Positions 17,864-26,460 of a stretch of 48,878 nt of DNA are shown here, piece after piece. Source of the DNA: JAVMKJ01 sp031732875 (GTDB lineage Bacteria; Pseudomonadota; Gammaproteobacteria; Competibacterales; Competibacteraceae); assembly GCA_031732875.1 (NCBI GenBank), contig JAVMKL010000019.1, positions 1-48,878 on the forward strand, written 5' to 3'. Under the pieces are notes generated by a model. It was given only the letters and a program-made list of their open reading frames with translations, did no database searches and was not told where the DNA came from. Numbering within the stretch: position 1 is the first letter of the stretch; every line of letters starts with the position of its first letter. The position numbers and the translations under genes are program-made.

Positions 17864-17959
17864 CAATCCCTAAAGCTCGTCCTTGTGCTCGGTCGTAACG
17901 GTTGCCAGATCCTTTGCTCCGCCGTCCGTGGAATAATAGGTTGATGGAATTGTGGATTC

Positions 17960-18232
17960 CTAGCGATGTCGCAGGGGATAAGCCAAGCGTTGCGGCATCT
18001 TCAGCCAGTTGTACAACACGAAATCGGCGTTGTTCTCCTCCAGACACCGGACCGAATGAAGCTGGGTACCTCTAATGGGTACATCTCCACCATAACCGCC
18101 GCAATAACTGCCCCCGCTCGCGCTCACGCACGACGCCGTACCGCGATACGGACAGCTATATCTGTCCACGGGCACCAATCCTTCGTTGCCGTAGCGCCTG
18201 GCCTTAACCGGCCGGGTGATCTCGCTTTTCAT
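17960..18232 (-). CDS. Small cysteine-containing orphan protein
   Basis: A 90-residue protein that I do not recognise. It is basic at the N terminus (MKSEITRPVKARRYGNEG), has a Gly/Ser/Tyr-rich middle around GGSYCGGYGGD, four cysteines (three clustered at about residues 27-44 and one near 63), and no signal peptide or membrane span. Evidence that it is real: a GAGG ribosome site lies eight bases before the ATG, and a strong intrinsic terminator in the right orientation lies 97 bases after the stop. An overlapping plus-strand frame (17966-18385) has neither. The paired cysteines could bind metal, but this is only a guess. Confidence 0.5.
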   Translation of the reverse strand: MKSEITRPVKARRYGNEGLVPVDRYSCPYRGTASCVSASGGSYCGGYGGDVPIRGTQLHSVRCLEENNADFVLYNWLKMPQRLAYPLRHR

Positions 18233-18496
18233 TATGCAATCCTCGTTTTGGTGGTCAGTAGCGTTGCCGCTCTTCCCCGCGCGTTGGCCGGACCCGCGCT
18301 TTCCAGTATTGATTTTTTATGTAATGTCATGAGGTTAAACATCATGCCGGCGCGGCTAATATTAAAGTCTGGCCCCTTGGAGTAAATAAGGATTATCACG
18401 TGCGGAATCATGGTTTTTCCTAACCCCGACTATCTTGTGGAAACTCCTGGCCGCCAGCGCGGGGGCCGTCAGCCTACGGAATCACGAACGACGGAC

Positions 18497-19447
18497 ATGC
18501 AACCCAACCTTCGCGTCACCTGCTCGGGCTTGGTGGCCGCCGCTGGCGTTCTGGCCTGCATCGCCACCTTGGCCGGATTCGCCGGGCGGCTGTGGTGGGT
18601 TCTCGAACTGACCTGTCATTTCCGGGTGCAGTACGCGCTCGTGCTCGGTCTTGGCGCCCTGATGATGCTGGCCTGGCGTCAGGTCCGCTGGGCGGTGGCC
18701 TTCGCTGTTTTCACCCTGCTCAACGCCACCGTCATCGCGCCGCGATTCCTGACCGGCGCCGAGGCCGCGGCCGGCGGCGACGATCCAGCCTTCCGGGCGC
18801 TGCTGGCGAACGTCAACTTCGACAACCGCGACTACCCCCGCATCCGCCAGGCCATCACGGACCACGATCCCGACTTCATCGTGCTGCAGGAAGTCACGCC
18901 CTGGCTGCTCGATCGACTGGCCGATCTCGCCGACCGCTATCCATACCGTGCCGCCGTGCCCCGCGCGGACCCATTCGGCATCGCCCTGCTCAGCCGGCAC
19001 CCGTTCCTGAAAGCGGAAGTCATTCAACTCGGTGCCACCAGACTTCCCTCGATCCAGGCGGAATTCGCGACCGGCGGGCACCGCTTTACTTTGCTGGCGA
19101 CTCACCCCCCGCCGCCCATCAGCGCCGAAACCGCCCGGGGACGCAACGATCAACTCGCGGAGCTAGCCCTGTTTGCCCGGCAACCCCGGCTGTTGGTATT
19201 GGGCGATCTGAACGTCACGCCCTGGTCGCCATACTTCGAGGATCTGCTCGCCACCTCGGGCCTGCGCGACAGTGCCGACGGGCGTGGGCTCCAGCCCTCC
19301 TGGCCCGCCGGCTGGCCACCGCTGTGGATTCCGATCGACCACGCGCTGTTCTCGGAGGGTATCCGGATCCAGAAGCGGAAAATCGGACCGGCCATCGGTT
19401 CCGATCATTATCCGCTCGTTGTCGCCTTTCGGGTTTCCGGCCCATAA
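18497..19447 (+). CDS. Endonuclease/exonuclease/phosphatase-family membrane protein
   Basis: A 316-residue protein with about three membrane spans in the first 95 residues, followed by an EEP (DNase I-like) domain. Catalytic-site motifs are visible: LLANVNF and IVLQEV (metal glutamate) early in the domain, GDLNVTPWSPYFEDLL in the middle, and SDHYPLVV at the C terminus with the catalytic Asp-His pair. Membrane-anchored members of this group are usually phosphodiesterases or phosphatases of unknown substrate; a lipid or nucleotide target is possible. The ATG at 18497 starts the hydrophobic region directly and is preferred to the upstream frame opening at 18410. The serine hydrolase gene follows 39 bases later. 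Confidence 0.8.
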   Translation: MQPNLRVTCSGLVAAAGVLACIATLAGFAGRLWWVLELTCHFRVQYALVLGLGALMMLAWRQVRWAVAFAVFTLLNATVIAPRFLTGAEAAAGGDDPAFRALLANVNFDNRDYPRIRQAITDHDPDFIVLQEVTPWLLDRLADLADRYPYRAAVPRADPFGIALLSRHPFLKAEVIQLGATRLPSIQAEFATGGHRFTLLATHPPPPISAETARGRNDQLAELALFARQPRLLVLGDLNVTPWSPYFEDLLATSGLRDSADGRGLQPSWPAGWPPLWIPIDHALFSEGIRIQKRKIGPAIGSDHYPLVVAFRVSGP

Positions 19448-19486
19448 TCAGCAAGCAAACCACTCGTCACCCGGAAGCCCGCCCTC

Positions 19487-20587
19487 ATGTTCCTCGTTCC
19501 ACCTTCCGACCCGGAACTCACCACCGGAACCGACTCGGTCGCCGACTCCTCCCGGCGCGCATTCCTCACCCGACTGACGGTGCTCGTTGCAACCGCCAGC
19601 TTCGGCTTCACTCCGAAATCCGATGCGGCAGACGGGTGGTGGGACGAACCTCCCCCCGTTAGCCGCCCCAACTGGCCGGCGCGTTCCCCCCAATACTGGA
19701 ACCGCCCCCCCGCCAGACCCTGGAGCCAACCGCCCGCGTACCGCAGGTATCAACCGCCGACCCAGCCCCCGCTTCAGTCCTGGGCCACGACCGACCTCAA
19801 CGCCAGCATCGAGCACCACATGGCACGCCTGCGCCAAAGCGGTCGGCTGGCCGCCGACGAACGCACCGCCTGGCTGGTCTACGACTTCACCAGCCGGCGA
19901 TATCTGATCACAGTCAACGCCGGCGCGCCCTATCAGAGTGCCAGCATGATCAAACCCTTCATTGCCTTGGCCTTTTTCAATAAGGTGCGAGAGGGAAAGC
20001 TGCAATACACACCCTACCATCGCGCTCGGATGGAGGCGATGATCCAGCATAGCGACAACCAAGCCACCAACTATTTCATCGAGCTACTGAACCGGACCAG
20101 CGCCCGTTCCGGACCCGCCGAGGCGGAACACACTCTCAAGCACCGCCACCCCGGCATTTTCCGCCAAACCCGGATCGTCGAGCGCATTCCTGGCGGCGGT
20201 CGTTCTTATCGCAACAAGGCTTCCGCCCTGGACTATCACCGGTTCCTGTATGCGCTCTGGTACGACCAGCTTCCCTATTCCAGTGAACTCAAGCGATTGA
20301 TGGGCCTGCCCAACCGCGATCGTATCTACACCGAGGCCGGGGGAGTGGCGCGACAGACCTGGGTATTCGACAAGACCGGCACCACCGCCCGCTTGTGCGG
20401 CGACATGGGCATCCTGGTCGCGCAGGGCCGCGATGGTCGCCGCTATCCCTACACCTTCATCGGCATCATCGAAAAAGCCCGGCCGGCGAGCAACTACACG
20501 GCATGGATGAACGCTCGCGGCGATGTCATCCGGGAGGTATCGAGCATCGTCTATCGCCATCTGCGTCAAATGCATGACCTGGTGTGA
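19487..20587 (+). CDS. Tat-exported serine hydrolase, class A beta-lactamase-like
   Basis: A 366-residue protein with a twin-arginine signal (SSRRAFLTRL, residues 21-30, then a short hydrophobic stretch), a Trp/Pro/Arg-rich linker (about 50-95) and a penicillin-binding-type hydrolase domain. The three serine-hydrolase motifs are present: SMIK with Ser153 and Lys156, SDN at 189-191, and KTG at 296-298. The omega-loop glutamate that deacylates beta-lactams in class A enzymes is not evident, so a peptidoglycan-related peptidase or another hydrolase is as likely as a beta-lactamase. It should act in the periplasm. It is in line with the EEP gene upstream and patB downstream. Confidence 0.78.
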   Translation: MFLVPPSDPELTTGTDSVADSSRRAFLTRLTVLVATASFGFTPKSDAADGWWDEPPPVSRPNWPARSPQYWNRPPARPWSQPPAYRRYQPPTQPPLQSWATTDLNASIEHHMARLRQSGRLAADERTAWLVYDFTSRRYLITVNAGAPYQSASMIKPFIALAFFNKVREGKLQYTPYHRARMEAMIQHSDNQATNYFIELLNRTSARSGPAEAEHTLKHRHPGIFRQTRIVERIPGGGRSYRNKASALDYHRFLYALWYDQLPYSSELKRLMGLPNRDRIYTEAGGVARQTWVFDKTGTTARLCGDMGILVAQGRDGRRYPYTFIGIIEKARPASNYTAWMNARGDVIREVSSIVYRHLRQMHDLV

Positions 20588-20639
20588 ACGGACGGTTTTC
20601 CATAAATCCAACCCATCTTCATCCACCGATCCAGTCTTC

Positions 20640-21803
20640 ATGACCCACAATTTCGATCGGCCCGTCACCCGACAGGGCACCGACAGCCTCAAATGGCAGC
20701 GCTACGGCGATGCCCTGCCGTTCTGGGTAGCCGACATGGACTTTCCCGCGCCGGAACCAGTGTTGGCGGCCCTGCGCGAGCGGGTCGCGCACGGCGTCCT
20801 GGGCTACGGCGCGCCGTCGGACGAACTGACCGAGACGATTTGCGCGCGGATGGCCGATCTGTACGGCTGGGCGATCGAACCGGAGCAAATCGTCTATCTG
20901 CCCGGGCTGGTGTGCGGGTTGAACGTGGTCTGCCGGGCGGTTGGCGAGCCGGGCGACGAAGTGCTGGTGCAAACGCCGGTGTATCCCCCATTTCTGACCG
21001 CGCCGGGCAACCAGGACCGACGGCTGGTCACCATTGAATTGATGGCCAGATCGCACGACCGGCGGATCTATTACACCTTTGATGACGCGGTCTTCGCGGC
21101 GGCTATCGGTCCGCGCGCCCGGCTGTTCATCCTCTGCCATCCGCACAATCCGGTGGGGCGCACGTTCGGCGTGAGGGAATTGGAGCGACTGGCGGACCTC
21201 TGCGAGCGTCACGACTTGGTGATCTGCTCGGACGAGATTCACTGCGATTTGCTGCTGGATGGCCGCAAGCACAGGCCGCTCGCCACGCTGGCGCCGGAGA
21301 TTGCCCGGCGCTGCATCACCCTGATGGCGCCCAGCAAGACCTTCAACATTGCGGGACTGGGGGCCAGTTTCGCCATCGTTCAGAATCCTGAACTCCGGCG
21401 ACGGTTCAAGTGGGCCATGCGCGGCATCGTGCCGGACGCGAACATCCTCGCCCTGACCGCCGCGCTGGCCGCCTACCGCCATGGCGGCGACTGGCTGAGC
21501 GAATTGCTGCCCTATCTGACCACCAACCGCGATGCGGTGGTGGATTACCTCCTCCGCCACCTGCCCGGCATCCGCGCCACCGTTCCGGAGGCGACCTATC
21601 TCATTTGGTTGGACTGCCGGGAAGCGGGCATTCCCGGCAACCCGCACCGCTTTTTCCTGGAACGGGCCGGGGTGGCCTTGAACGACGGCGAGACCTTCGG
21701 GCCGGGCGGCGCGGGCTTCGTGCGACTCAACTTCGGCTGCCCGCGCGCCTTGCTGATGGAAGGGCTGGAACGGATGCGGGGGGCGCTGGCCACGTTGCGT
21801 TAG
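20640..21803 (+). CDS. patB: PatB/MalY-type PLP aminotransferase (cystathionine beta-lyase-like)
   Basis: A 387-residue fold-type I PLP enzyme of the PatB/MalY group, which cleaves C-S bonds of cystathionine or cysteine conjugates to pyruvate, ammonia and a thiol. The N-terminal block reads FDRPVTRQGTDSLKW and WVADMDFPAPEPV, characteristic of the group. CHPHNPVGR contains Asn170, ICSDEIHCDL contains the cofactor-binding Asp198, and PSKTFNIAGL contains the Schiff-base Lys233. The start at 20640 gives the usual N terminus, while the open frame extends further upstream without support. It converges on amtB, 37 bases away. The exact substrate is unknown. Confidence 0.88.
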   Translation: MTHNFDRPVTRQGTDSLKWQRYGDALPFWVADMDFPAPEPVLAALRERVAHGVLGYGAPSDELTETICARMADLYGWAIEPEQIVYLPGLVCGLNVVCRAVGEPGDEVLVQTPVYPPFLTAPGNQDRRLVTIELMARSHDRRIYYTFDDAVFAAAIGPRARLFILCHPHNPVGRTFGVRELERLADLCERHDLVICSDEIHCDLLLDGRKHRPLATLAPEIARRCITLMAPSKTFNIAGLGASFAIVQNPELRRRFKWAMRGIVPDANILALTAALAAYRHGGDWLSELLPYLTTNRDAVVDYLLRHLPGIRATVPEATYLIWLDCREAGIPGNPHRFFLERAGVALNDGETFGPGGAGFVRLNFGCPRALLMEGLERMRGALATLR

Positions 21804-21840
21804 CAACCGCGCCGCTGTTCCAGGCCACTCCCCCGTAACT

Positions 21841-23157
21841 TCAGAGATCGTAGCCGCGTTCGTCGTGCAGCGCGATGTCCAGGCCGCCGATCTCCTCCTC
21901 GCGGCTCACTCGCAAACCGACGATGGCATCCACCAGTTTGAGCACACCGAAGGTGACGATCGCCGTGTACGCGAAGGTCGCCAACACTCCCACCGCCTGC
22001 ACGCCCAACTGGTGCCCCATGGTGGCGATGCCGGAACCGTAACCCTGGCCCTTGAACAGACCCAGTTCGGTCGAGGCGAAGATCCCGGCCGCCAACGTTC
22101 CCAGGGTTCCACCCACGCCATGCACCGGGAACACGTCCAGCGAATCGTCGATCTTCAGCACCCGCTTGACGAGCTGGGTGGCGAAAAAGCAGGTGAATCC
22201 AGCGACCGTGCCGATGATCAGAGCACCCGCCGGCCCGACGTAACCGGAGGCCGGGGTGATGGTGCCTAGACCGGCCACCATCCCGGTGACCACGCCGAGC
22301 ACGCTGGGCTTGCCGAACTTGATCCACTCCGCCGCGATCCAGGCCATGGCCCCGGCGGCGGCGGACATGTGGGTCACCAGCATCGCCATACCGGCGTTGC
22401 CGTTGGCCGCCAGCGCGCTGCCGGCGTTGAATCCGTACCAGCCCACCCAGAGCATGCCGGCCCCGGTCACCACCATGGTCATGTTGTGGGGCAGCATGGC
22501 GGTCTCCGGAAAACCGTGGCGCTTGCCCATCACCAGCGCCGCGACCAGGGCAGCTACGCCGGCGGTGATGTGCACCACGGTCCCGCCGGCGAAATCGAGC
22601 AAGCCCATCTGGCCGAGCCAGCCACCGCCCCATACCCAATGCGCGATCGGCACGTACACCAAGGTCAGCCACAGAGCGGTGAACAGCAGCATGGCGGAAA
22701 ACTTCATGCGTTCGGCGAAACCGCCCACGACCAGGGCCGGGGTGATGATCGCGAAGGTGAGCTGGAACATGGAGAACACGGTTTCCGGGATGTCACCGGT
22801 AAGGGAACCTTCCTCCACGCCCGCCATGAACATCTTGCTGAAACCGCCGATCCAGTTGTTGCCGCTCCCGAAAGCCAGGCTGTAGCCATAGATCAGCCAA
22901 AGCAGGGAAACCAGACAGGTGATGGCAAAGCATTGCATCAATACGGAGAGGACGTTTTTGGTTCGCACCAGACCGCCATAAAACAGCGACAGACCCGGCA
23001 GGGTCATGAAGAGGACCAGCGCGGTGGAGGTCAGGACCCAGGCCGTATTACCGAAGTTGGGTCCTCCACCACTATCCTGCGCCCAGACCGACAGGGGTGC
23101 CAACATCCCCAGAAACCCGAAAACCAGACTCGACGTCCGTTTGTTGATTTGGCTCAT
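21841..23157 (-). CDS. amtB: Ammonium transporter AmtB
   Basis: A 438-residue inner-membrane channel for ammonia/ammonium. It has a cleavable signal peptide ending near Ala26 (PLSVWAQDSG), then eleven hydrophobic spans. Family blocks are ALVLFMTLPGLSLFYGGLVR early, AHWVWGGGWL with the first pore histidine, HNMTMVVTGAGMLWVGWYGFNAGSA in two parts mid-protein, and FPVHGVGGTLGTL with the second pore histidine. The C-terminal tail includes the conserved GLDIALHDERGYDL-like end that contacts PII proteins. glnK, usually co-transcribed upstream, is missing; the gene stands alone behind an NtrC-type site and a sigma-54 element. It is therefore likely induced under nitrogen limitation. Confidence 0.95.
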   Translation of the reverse strand: MSQINKRTSSLVFGFLGMLAPLSVWAQDSGGGPNFGNTAWVLTSTALVLFMTLPGLSLFYGGLVRTKNVLSVLMQCFAITCLVSLLWLIYGYSLAFGSGNNWIGGFSKMFMAGVEEGSLTGDIPETVFSMFQLTFAIITPALVVGGFAERMKFSAMLLFTALWLTLVYVPIAHWVWGGGWLGQMGLLDFAGGTVVHITAGVAALVAALVMGKRHGFPETAMLPHNMTMVVTGAGMLWVGWYGFNAGSALAANGNAGMAMLVTHMSAAAGAMAWIAAEWIKFGKPSVLGVVTGMVAGLGTITPASGYVGPAGALIIGTVAGFTCFFATQLVKRVLKIDDSLDVFPVHGVGGTLGTLAAGIFASTELGLFKGQGYGSGIATMGHQLGVQAVGVLATFAYTAIVTFGVLKLVDAIVGLRVSREEEIGGLDIALHDERGYDL

Positions 23158-23245
23158 CGTTATTGCTCTCCGCCAATTTGTTATGTTTGATGGACGCCTC
23201 CTTTTGGCTCGGAGCAGAGCTATTGGAGGTCATCCAAGGGGCGGA

Positions 23246-23261
23246 TGCAAATACCGTGCTT
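23246..23261 (-). promoter_or_regulatory. Sigma-54 promoter for amtB
   Basis: Read on the minus strand, AAGCACG-GTAT-TTGCA matches TGGCACG-N4-TTGCA at ten of twelve fixed bases, with the -12 GC intact. The predicted start point is near 23235, about 78 bases before the amtB ATG. An AT-rich segment (about 23261-23305) lies between it and the NtrC-type site and could be bent by IHF. Confidence 0.6.
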
Positions 23262-23325
23262 TTTTATTAAAATTAAATTTATTAATAAGTTATAATATAT
23301 ATCCTACAAGCGACCGCAAACATCA

Positions 23326-23340
23326 GCACTCATATCGTGC
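23326..23340. promoter_or_regulatory. NtrC-type enhancer site (GCAC-N7-GTGC)
   Basis: GCAC at 23326-23329 and GTGC at 23337-23340 form a dyad with seven bases between the arms, the exact spacing of NtrC boxes. Its centre is about 98 bases upstream of the predicted amtB start point, as expected for sigma-54 activation. Confidence 0.6.
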
Positions 23341-23407
23341 AGATTGCTCGATGTCGTCCCAATATGGTGCAAGCTTCGTACCTCACGAGGTTTCCGACGC
23401 CGCCAGG

Positions 23408-25306
23408 CTATCGGTCGTTTCGGCTCTCCAAATCCTCCCAGCGTTGCAACGCGGTCTCCAACTCCGTCTCCAGCATCCGTAATTCTTCCAACCGCTGATT
23501 GATCGCCGTCGCATCCTGCTTGTAAAACGCCGGATCGGCGGTGAGGGCGTGCAACTGCCGCTGGCGCTGTTCCAGTTCCTCGATGCGTGCCGGCAACCGC
23601 TCGAGTTCGCGCCGTTCGTTATAACCGAGCCGGCCGGGCGTGGCCGGTTTCGTGGGCTTTGGAACCGGCGCTGGCGCCGGTTTGGGCTTGGTGACGGCGA
23701 CCGATACCGGCGAGGGGCGCTGGCGCAGCCAGTCGCTGTAACCACCGACGTATTCGCGGATGCGCCCGCCGCCCTCGAACACCAGGCAACTGGTCACCAC
23801 GTTATCCAGAAACGCCCGGTCGTGGCTGACCAGCAGCAGGGTGCCGGTGTATTCACCCAGCAGTTCCTCCAGCAATTCCAGCGTTTCCAGGTCGAGATCG
23901 TTGGTCGGTTCGTCCATGACCAGCAAATTGGCCGGCTGGCTGAACAACCGCGCCAGCAGCAACCGGTTGCGCTCGCCGCCGGACAGGGATTTGACCGGCG
24001 AGCGCGCCCGCTGGGCGGTGAACAAAAAATCGCCCAGATAGCCGATCACGTGCCGGCGCTGGCCATTGATTTCGATGGTTTCCCGCCCACCTGCCACGCT
24101 ATCCAACACGGTCTGTTCCGGGTCCAGTTGCTCGCGCAGTTGATCGAAATAGGCGATTTCCAGCTTGGTCCCGTGCCGGACTTGACCGGCGTCCGGTGGC
24201 AGGCGACCCAGCAGCAGGTTCAACAGCGTGGTTTTGCCGGAGCCATTGGGTCCGATCAGGCCGATGCGGTCGCCGCGCAGGATCCGCGTCGAGAAATTGC
24301 GGATCAGCGGCTCGCCCTGCCAAGCGTAGCTGACGTTTTGCGCTTCGATCACCTGCTTGCCGGACGTTTCCGCCTGTTCCAGCGCGAAACTAGCCTTACC
24401 GAGTTGCTCGCGGCGCTGGCGGCGTTCCTCGCGCAAAGCCAGCAGCGCCCGCACTCGACCCTCGTTGCGGGTACGCCGCGCCTTGATGCCTTGGCGAATC
24501 CACGCTTCTTCCTGAGCCAGGTTCTTGTCAAACTTGGCGTTGTGGCGGGCTTCAACCTCCAGCAGGGCGGCTTTCTTTTCCAGGAACGCGGCATAGTCGC
24601 CTGGCCAGGAGGTCAGCACGCCGCGATCCAGTTCCAGCAAGCGGGTCGCCAGCCGTTGCAACAGGGCGCGGTCGTGAGTGACGAACAGCAACCCGCCGCG
24701 GAAATCCAGCAACTCCTCTTCCAACCATTGGATGGTTTCCAGATCGAGATGGTTGGTTGGTTCGTCCAACAGTAACAAATCGGGGTCGCGGACCAGCGCC
24801 CGACCCAGCAGCACCCGCCGCCGCCAGCCGCCCGATAGTTCCGCCAGCGGGGCGTCGGCGGGCAATTGCAGGCGGCTGATGACGGTTTCGACCCGCTGCT
24901 GCCAGCGCCAGCCGTCGCGCGCCTCCAGTTCATGTTGTAGCCGTTCCATCTTGCGCATGGCCTCGGGCGTGGAAGCATGAGCCAGTTGAATCGCGGCTTC
25001 GTGATACTCGGCCAGTAGCGTCCCCAGCCCTTCCAGTCCGCCAGCGACAACCTCGAACACGGTGGCCGTGGTGTCGGCGGGCAACTCCTGCGCCAGCGTG
25101 GCGACGCGCAAACCGGGTTGACGCCAGATATCACCACTATCGGGTTGGATTTCACCCTCCAGCAGGCGCAGCAGGGTGGTCTTGCCCGTGCCGTTGCGGC
25201 CGATCAGGCAGACTCGCTCGCCGGGATCGATCTGGAAGCTGGCACCGTCCAGCAGCTTTTCGGCGCCGAAGGCGATGGAAACGTTATCAACGCTCAGGAG
25301 TGGCAT
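23408..25306 (-). CDS. uup: ABC-F ATPase Uup
   Basis: A 632-residue soluble protein with two ABC ATPase domains and no membrane domain. The first domain has GRNGTGKTT (residue 37 on), LSGGWRRRVLLGRAL and LLLLDEPTNHLD. The second has GPNGSGKTT, LSGGERNRLLLARL and LLVMDEPTNDLD. After an Ala/Pro/Lys-rich linker near residue 555, the C-terminal 80 residues are a charged coiled coil, the DNA-binding tail of Uup. ABC-F proteins act on ribosomes; Uup also limits precise excision of transposons. Its length matches Uup rather than EttA, which lacks this tail. It is transcribed toward amtB but separated from it by a 250-base regulatory gap. Confidence 0.92.
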   Translation of the reverse strand: MPLLSVDNVSIAFGAEKLLDGASFQIDPGERVCLIGRNGTGKTTLLRLLEGEIQPDSGDIWRQPGLRVATLAQELPADTTATVFEVVAGGLEGLGTLLAEYHEAAIQLAHASTPEAMRKMERLQHELEARDGWRWQQRVETVISRLQLPADAPLAELSGGWRRRVLLGRALVRDPDLLLLDEPTNHLDLETIQWLEEELLDFRGGLLFVTHDRALLQRLATRLLELDRGVLTSWPGDYAAFLEKKAALLEVEARHNAKFDKNLAQEEAWIRQGIKARRTRNEGRVRALLALREERRQRREQLGKASFALEQAETSGKQVIEAQNVSYAWQGEPLIRNFSTRILRGDRIGLIGPNGSGKTTLLNLLLGRLPPDAGQVRHGTKLEIAYFDQLREQLDPEQTVLDSVAGGRETIEINGQRRHVIGYLGDFLFTAQRARSPVKSLSGGERNRLLLARLFSQPANLLVMDEPTNDLDLETLELLEELLGEYTGTLLLVSHDRAFLDNVVTSCLVFEGGGRIREYVGGYSDWLRQRPSPVSVAVTKPKPAPAPVPKPTKPATPGRLGYNERRELERLPARIEELEQRQRQLHALTADPAFYKQDATAINQRLEELRMLETELETALQRWEDLESRNDR

Positions 25307-25341
25307 GAGAAAAACAACTCACAATTCGATAAACGGCAACG

Positions 25342-25424
25342 CCCGCACGCCCGGTGCCACGGGTCAACGGTCGCGCGTCGGCCCGACGGACGGTCCGCAC
25401 CACCCGCACGCCTGGTGCCACGGG
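25342..25424. repeat. Pair of 22-bp direct repeats
   Basis: CCCGCACGCC-C/T-GGTGCCACGGG occurs at 25342-25363 and again at 25403-25424 with one mismatch, 61 bases apart, in the gap upstream of uup. No gene covers it. The cause is unknown; it may be a duplicated regulatory element or a scar. Confidence 0.6.
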
Positions 25425-25598
25425 AGGAAAAGAGTAGAGCCGGATTGTGGTGCTGGCAGGTTGGAAAAGTCAGACGCTGATGGTAGCAGTCGTCGCTTGG
25501 CTGTTCGACCGTGAAGCCCAACCACATCGAAACGCCCGAGGTCCCTCAAACTACCTGAGAGACCGTCGGAGTTTCTAGTGGACTTTTAATAGATTGAT

Positions 25599-26258
25599 TT
25601 ATCGGCAGAATTGGCCTACGAGTGTAGCACCTGGAGGGATAAATTCATTGCCCTCGATTTGCAAGGTTCCCTTAATTCCCCAGAACAGCCCACTCGCTCC
25701 AATTACTACCAGTTGTTCCTTGGCCGATCCAGAGCTATCAGTAATGAAGAAGATATCACGGAAATAGATATTGCCTAGTGGATACCCACCCTCAGTAGGA
25801 GGTTTGGTATAGAGAACAACTGTAGTGGCCGCCGAATTTGGTATCGGAAAATTACCCGGGGCAGGAAGCGGGAAGTTATTGGTAGTTTGACCTGAATAAG
25901 AGACGCCCGTTACTGGTTGACCATCCAGCGTTCCGTTGATAGTACCGGTAAAACACCAACTACCTGGTGGACTCGGAGGCGGAATCCCAAGAGCAGCTAG
26001 AAACTGGAATTTGTTCTGGATAGCATTGAGATTACTGGGATTATAGGGTTTCAACAAATCGGAGAAATATACACGGGTATCAGGCCGTTGAAGGATCTGG
26101 CAGGTGGGATGGTAATTTGCATCTACATCAGGTTGCAATAATAACGTGCCACTAAAGTCTTGACAGAGGGGGGACGGAAGCGTAGTAGCCACAGCTTGAC
26201 TGGAACATGTCAGTGTAACTAGGATTCCGAGAGTCGAATTCAGGATTAACTTTTTCAT
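25599..26258 (-). CDS. Secreted orphan protein
   Basis: A 219-residue protein with a clear Sec signal peptide (MKKLILNSTLGILVTLTCSS, cleavage near the Ala-Val-Ala at 22-24). The mature part is rich in Pro, Gly, Thr and aromatic residues, looks mainly beta-structured, and has four cysteines (near residues 33, 53, 103 and 218). That pattern suits two disulfides in the periplasm or outside the cell. I do not recognise a family. GGGAG lies nine bases before the ATG, which supports the start. Its base composition is lower in GC than the glycogen genes next to it, so it may be a recent arrival. The gap to glgX (26259-26460) is AT-rich with no other gene. Confidence 0.7.
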   Translation of the reverse strand: MKKLILNSTLGILVTLTCSSQAVATTLPSPLCQDFSGTLLLQPDVDANYHPTCQILQRPDTRVYFSDLLKPYNPSNLNAIQNKFQFLAALGIPPPSPPGSWCFTGTINGTLDGQPVTGVSYSGQTTNNFPLPAPGNFPIPNSAATTVVLYTKPPTEGGYPLGNIYFRDIFFITDSSGSAKEQLVVIGASGLFWGIKGTLQIEGNEFIPPGATLVGQFCR

Positions 26259-26460
26259 TCAACGATCTCCCAAATTAATATTGTAAATATGTGACTTAAT
26301 CTTGGTGAATTCAACTCGCAACCTCATCATTGCGACAAGCCACCGAGGAAAAATATAGTCAATTTTGTTTTCAAGAGTGAAATTAATAAAGAAATACCCG
26401 GAAGATTGGTGCCCAAACGCATCGTAGAGAGCTTGGGAACCCGATGATGAAACGCATGTA

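Noticed and set aside
17966..18385. 139-residue plus-strand frame over the small orphan gene
   Set aside because: It has no ribosome site or motif; the minus-strand gene has both a ribosome site and a terminator.
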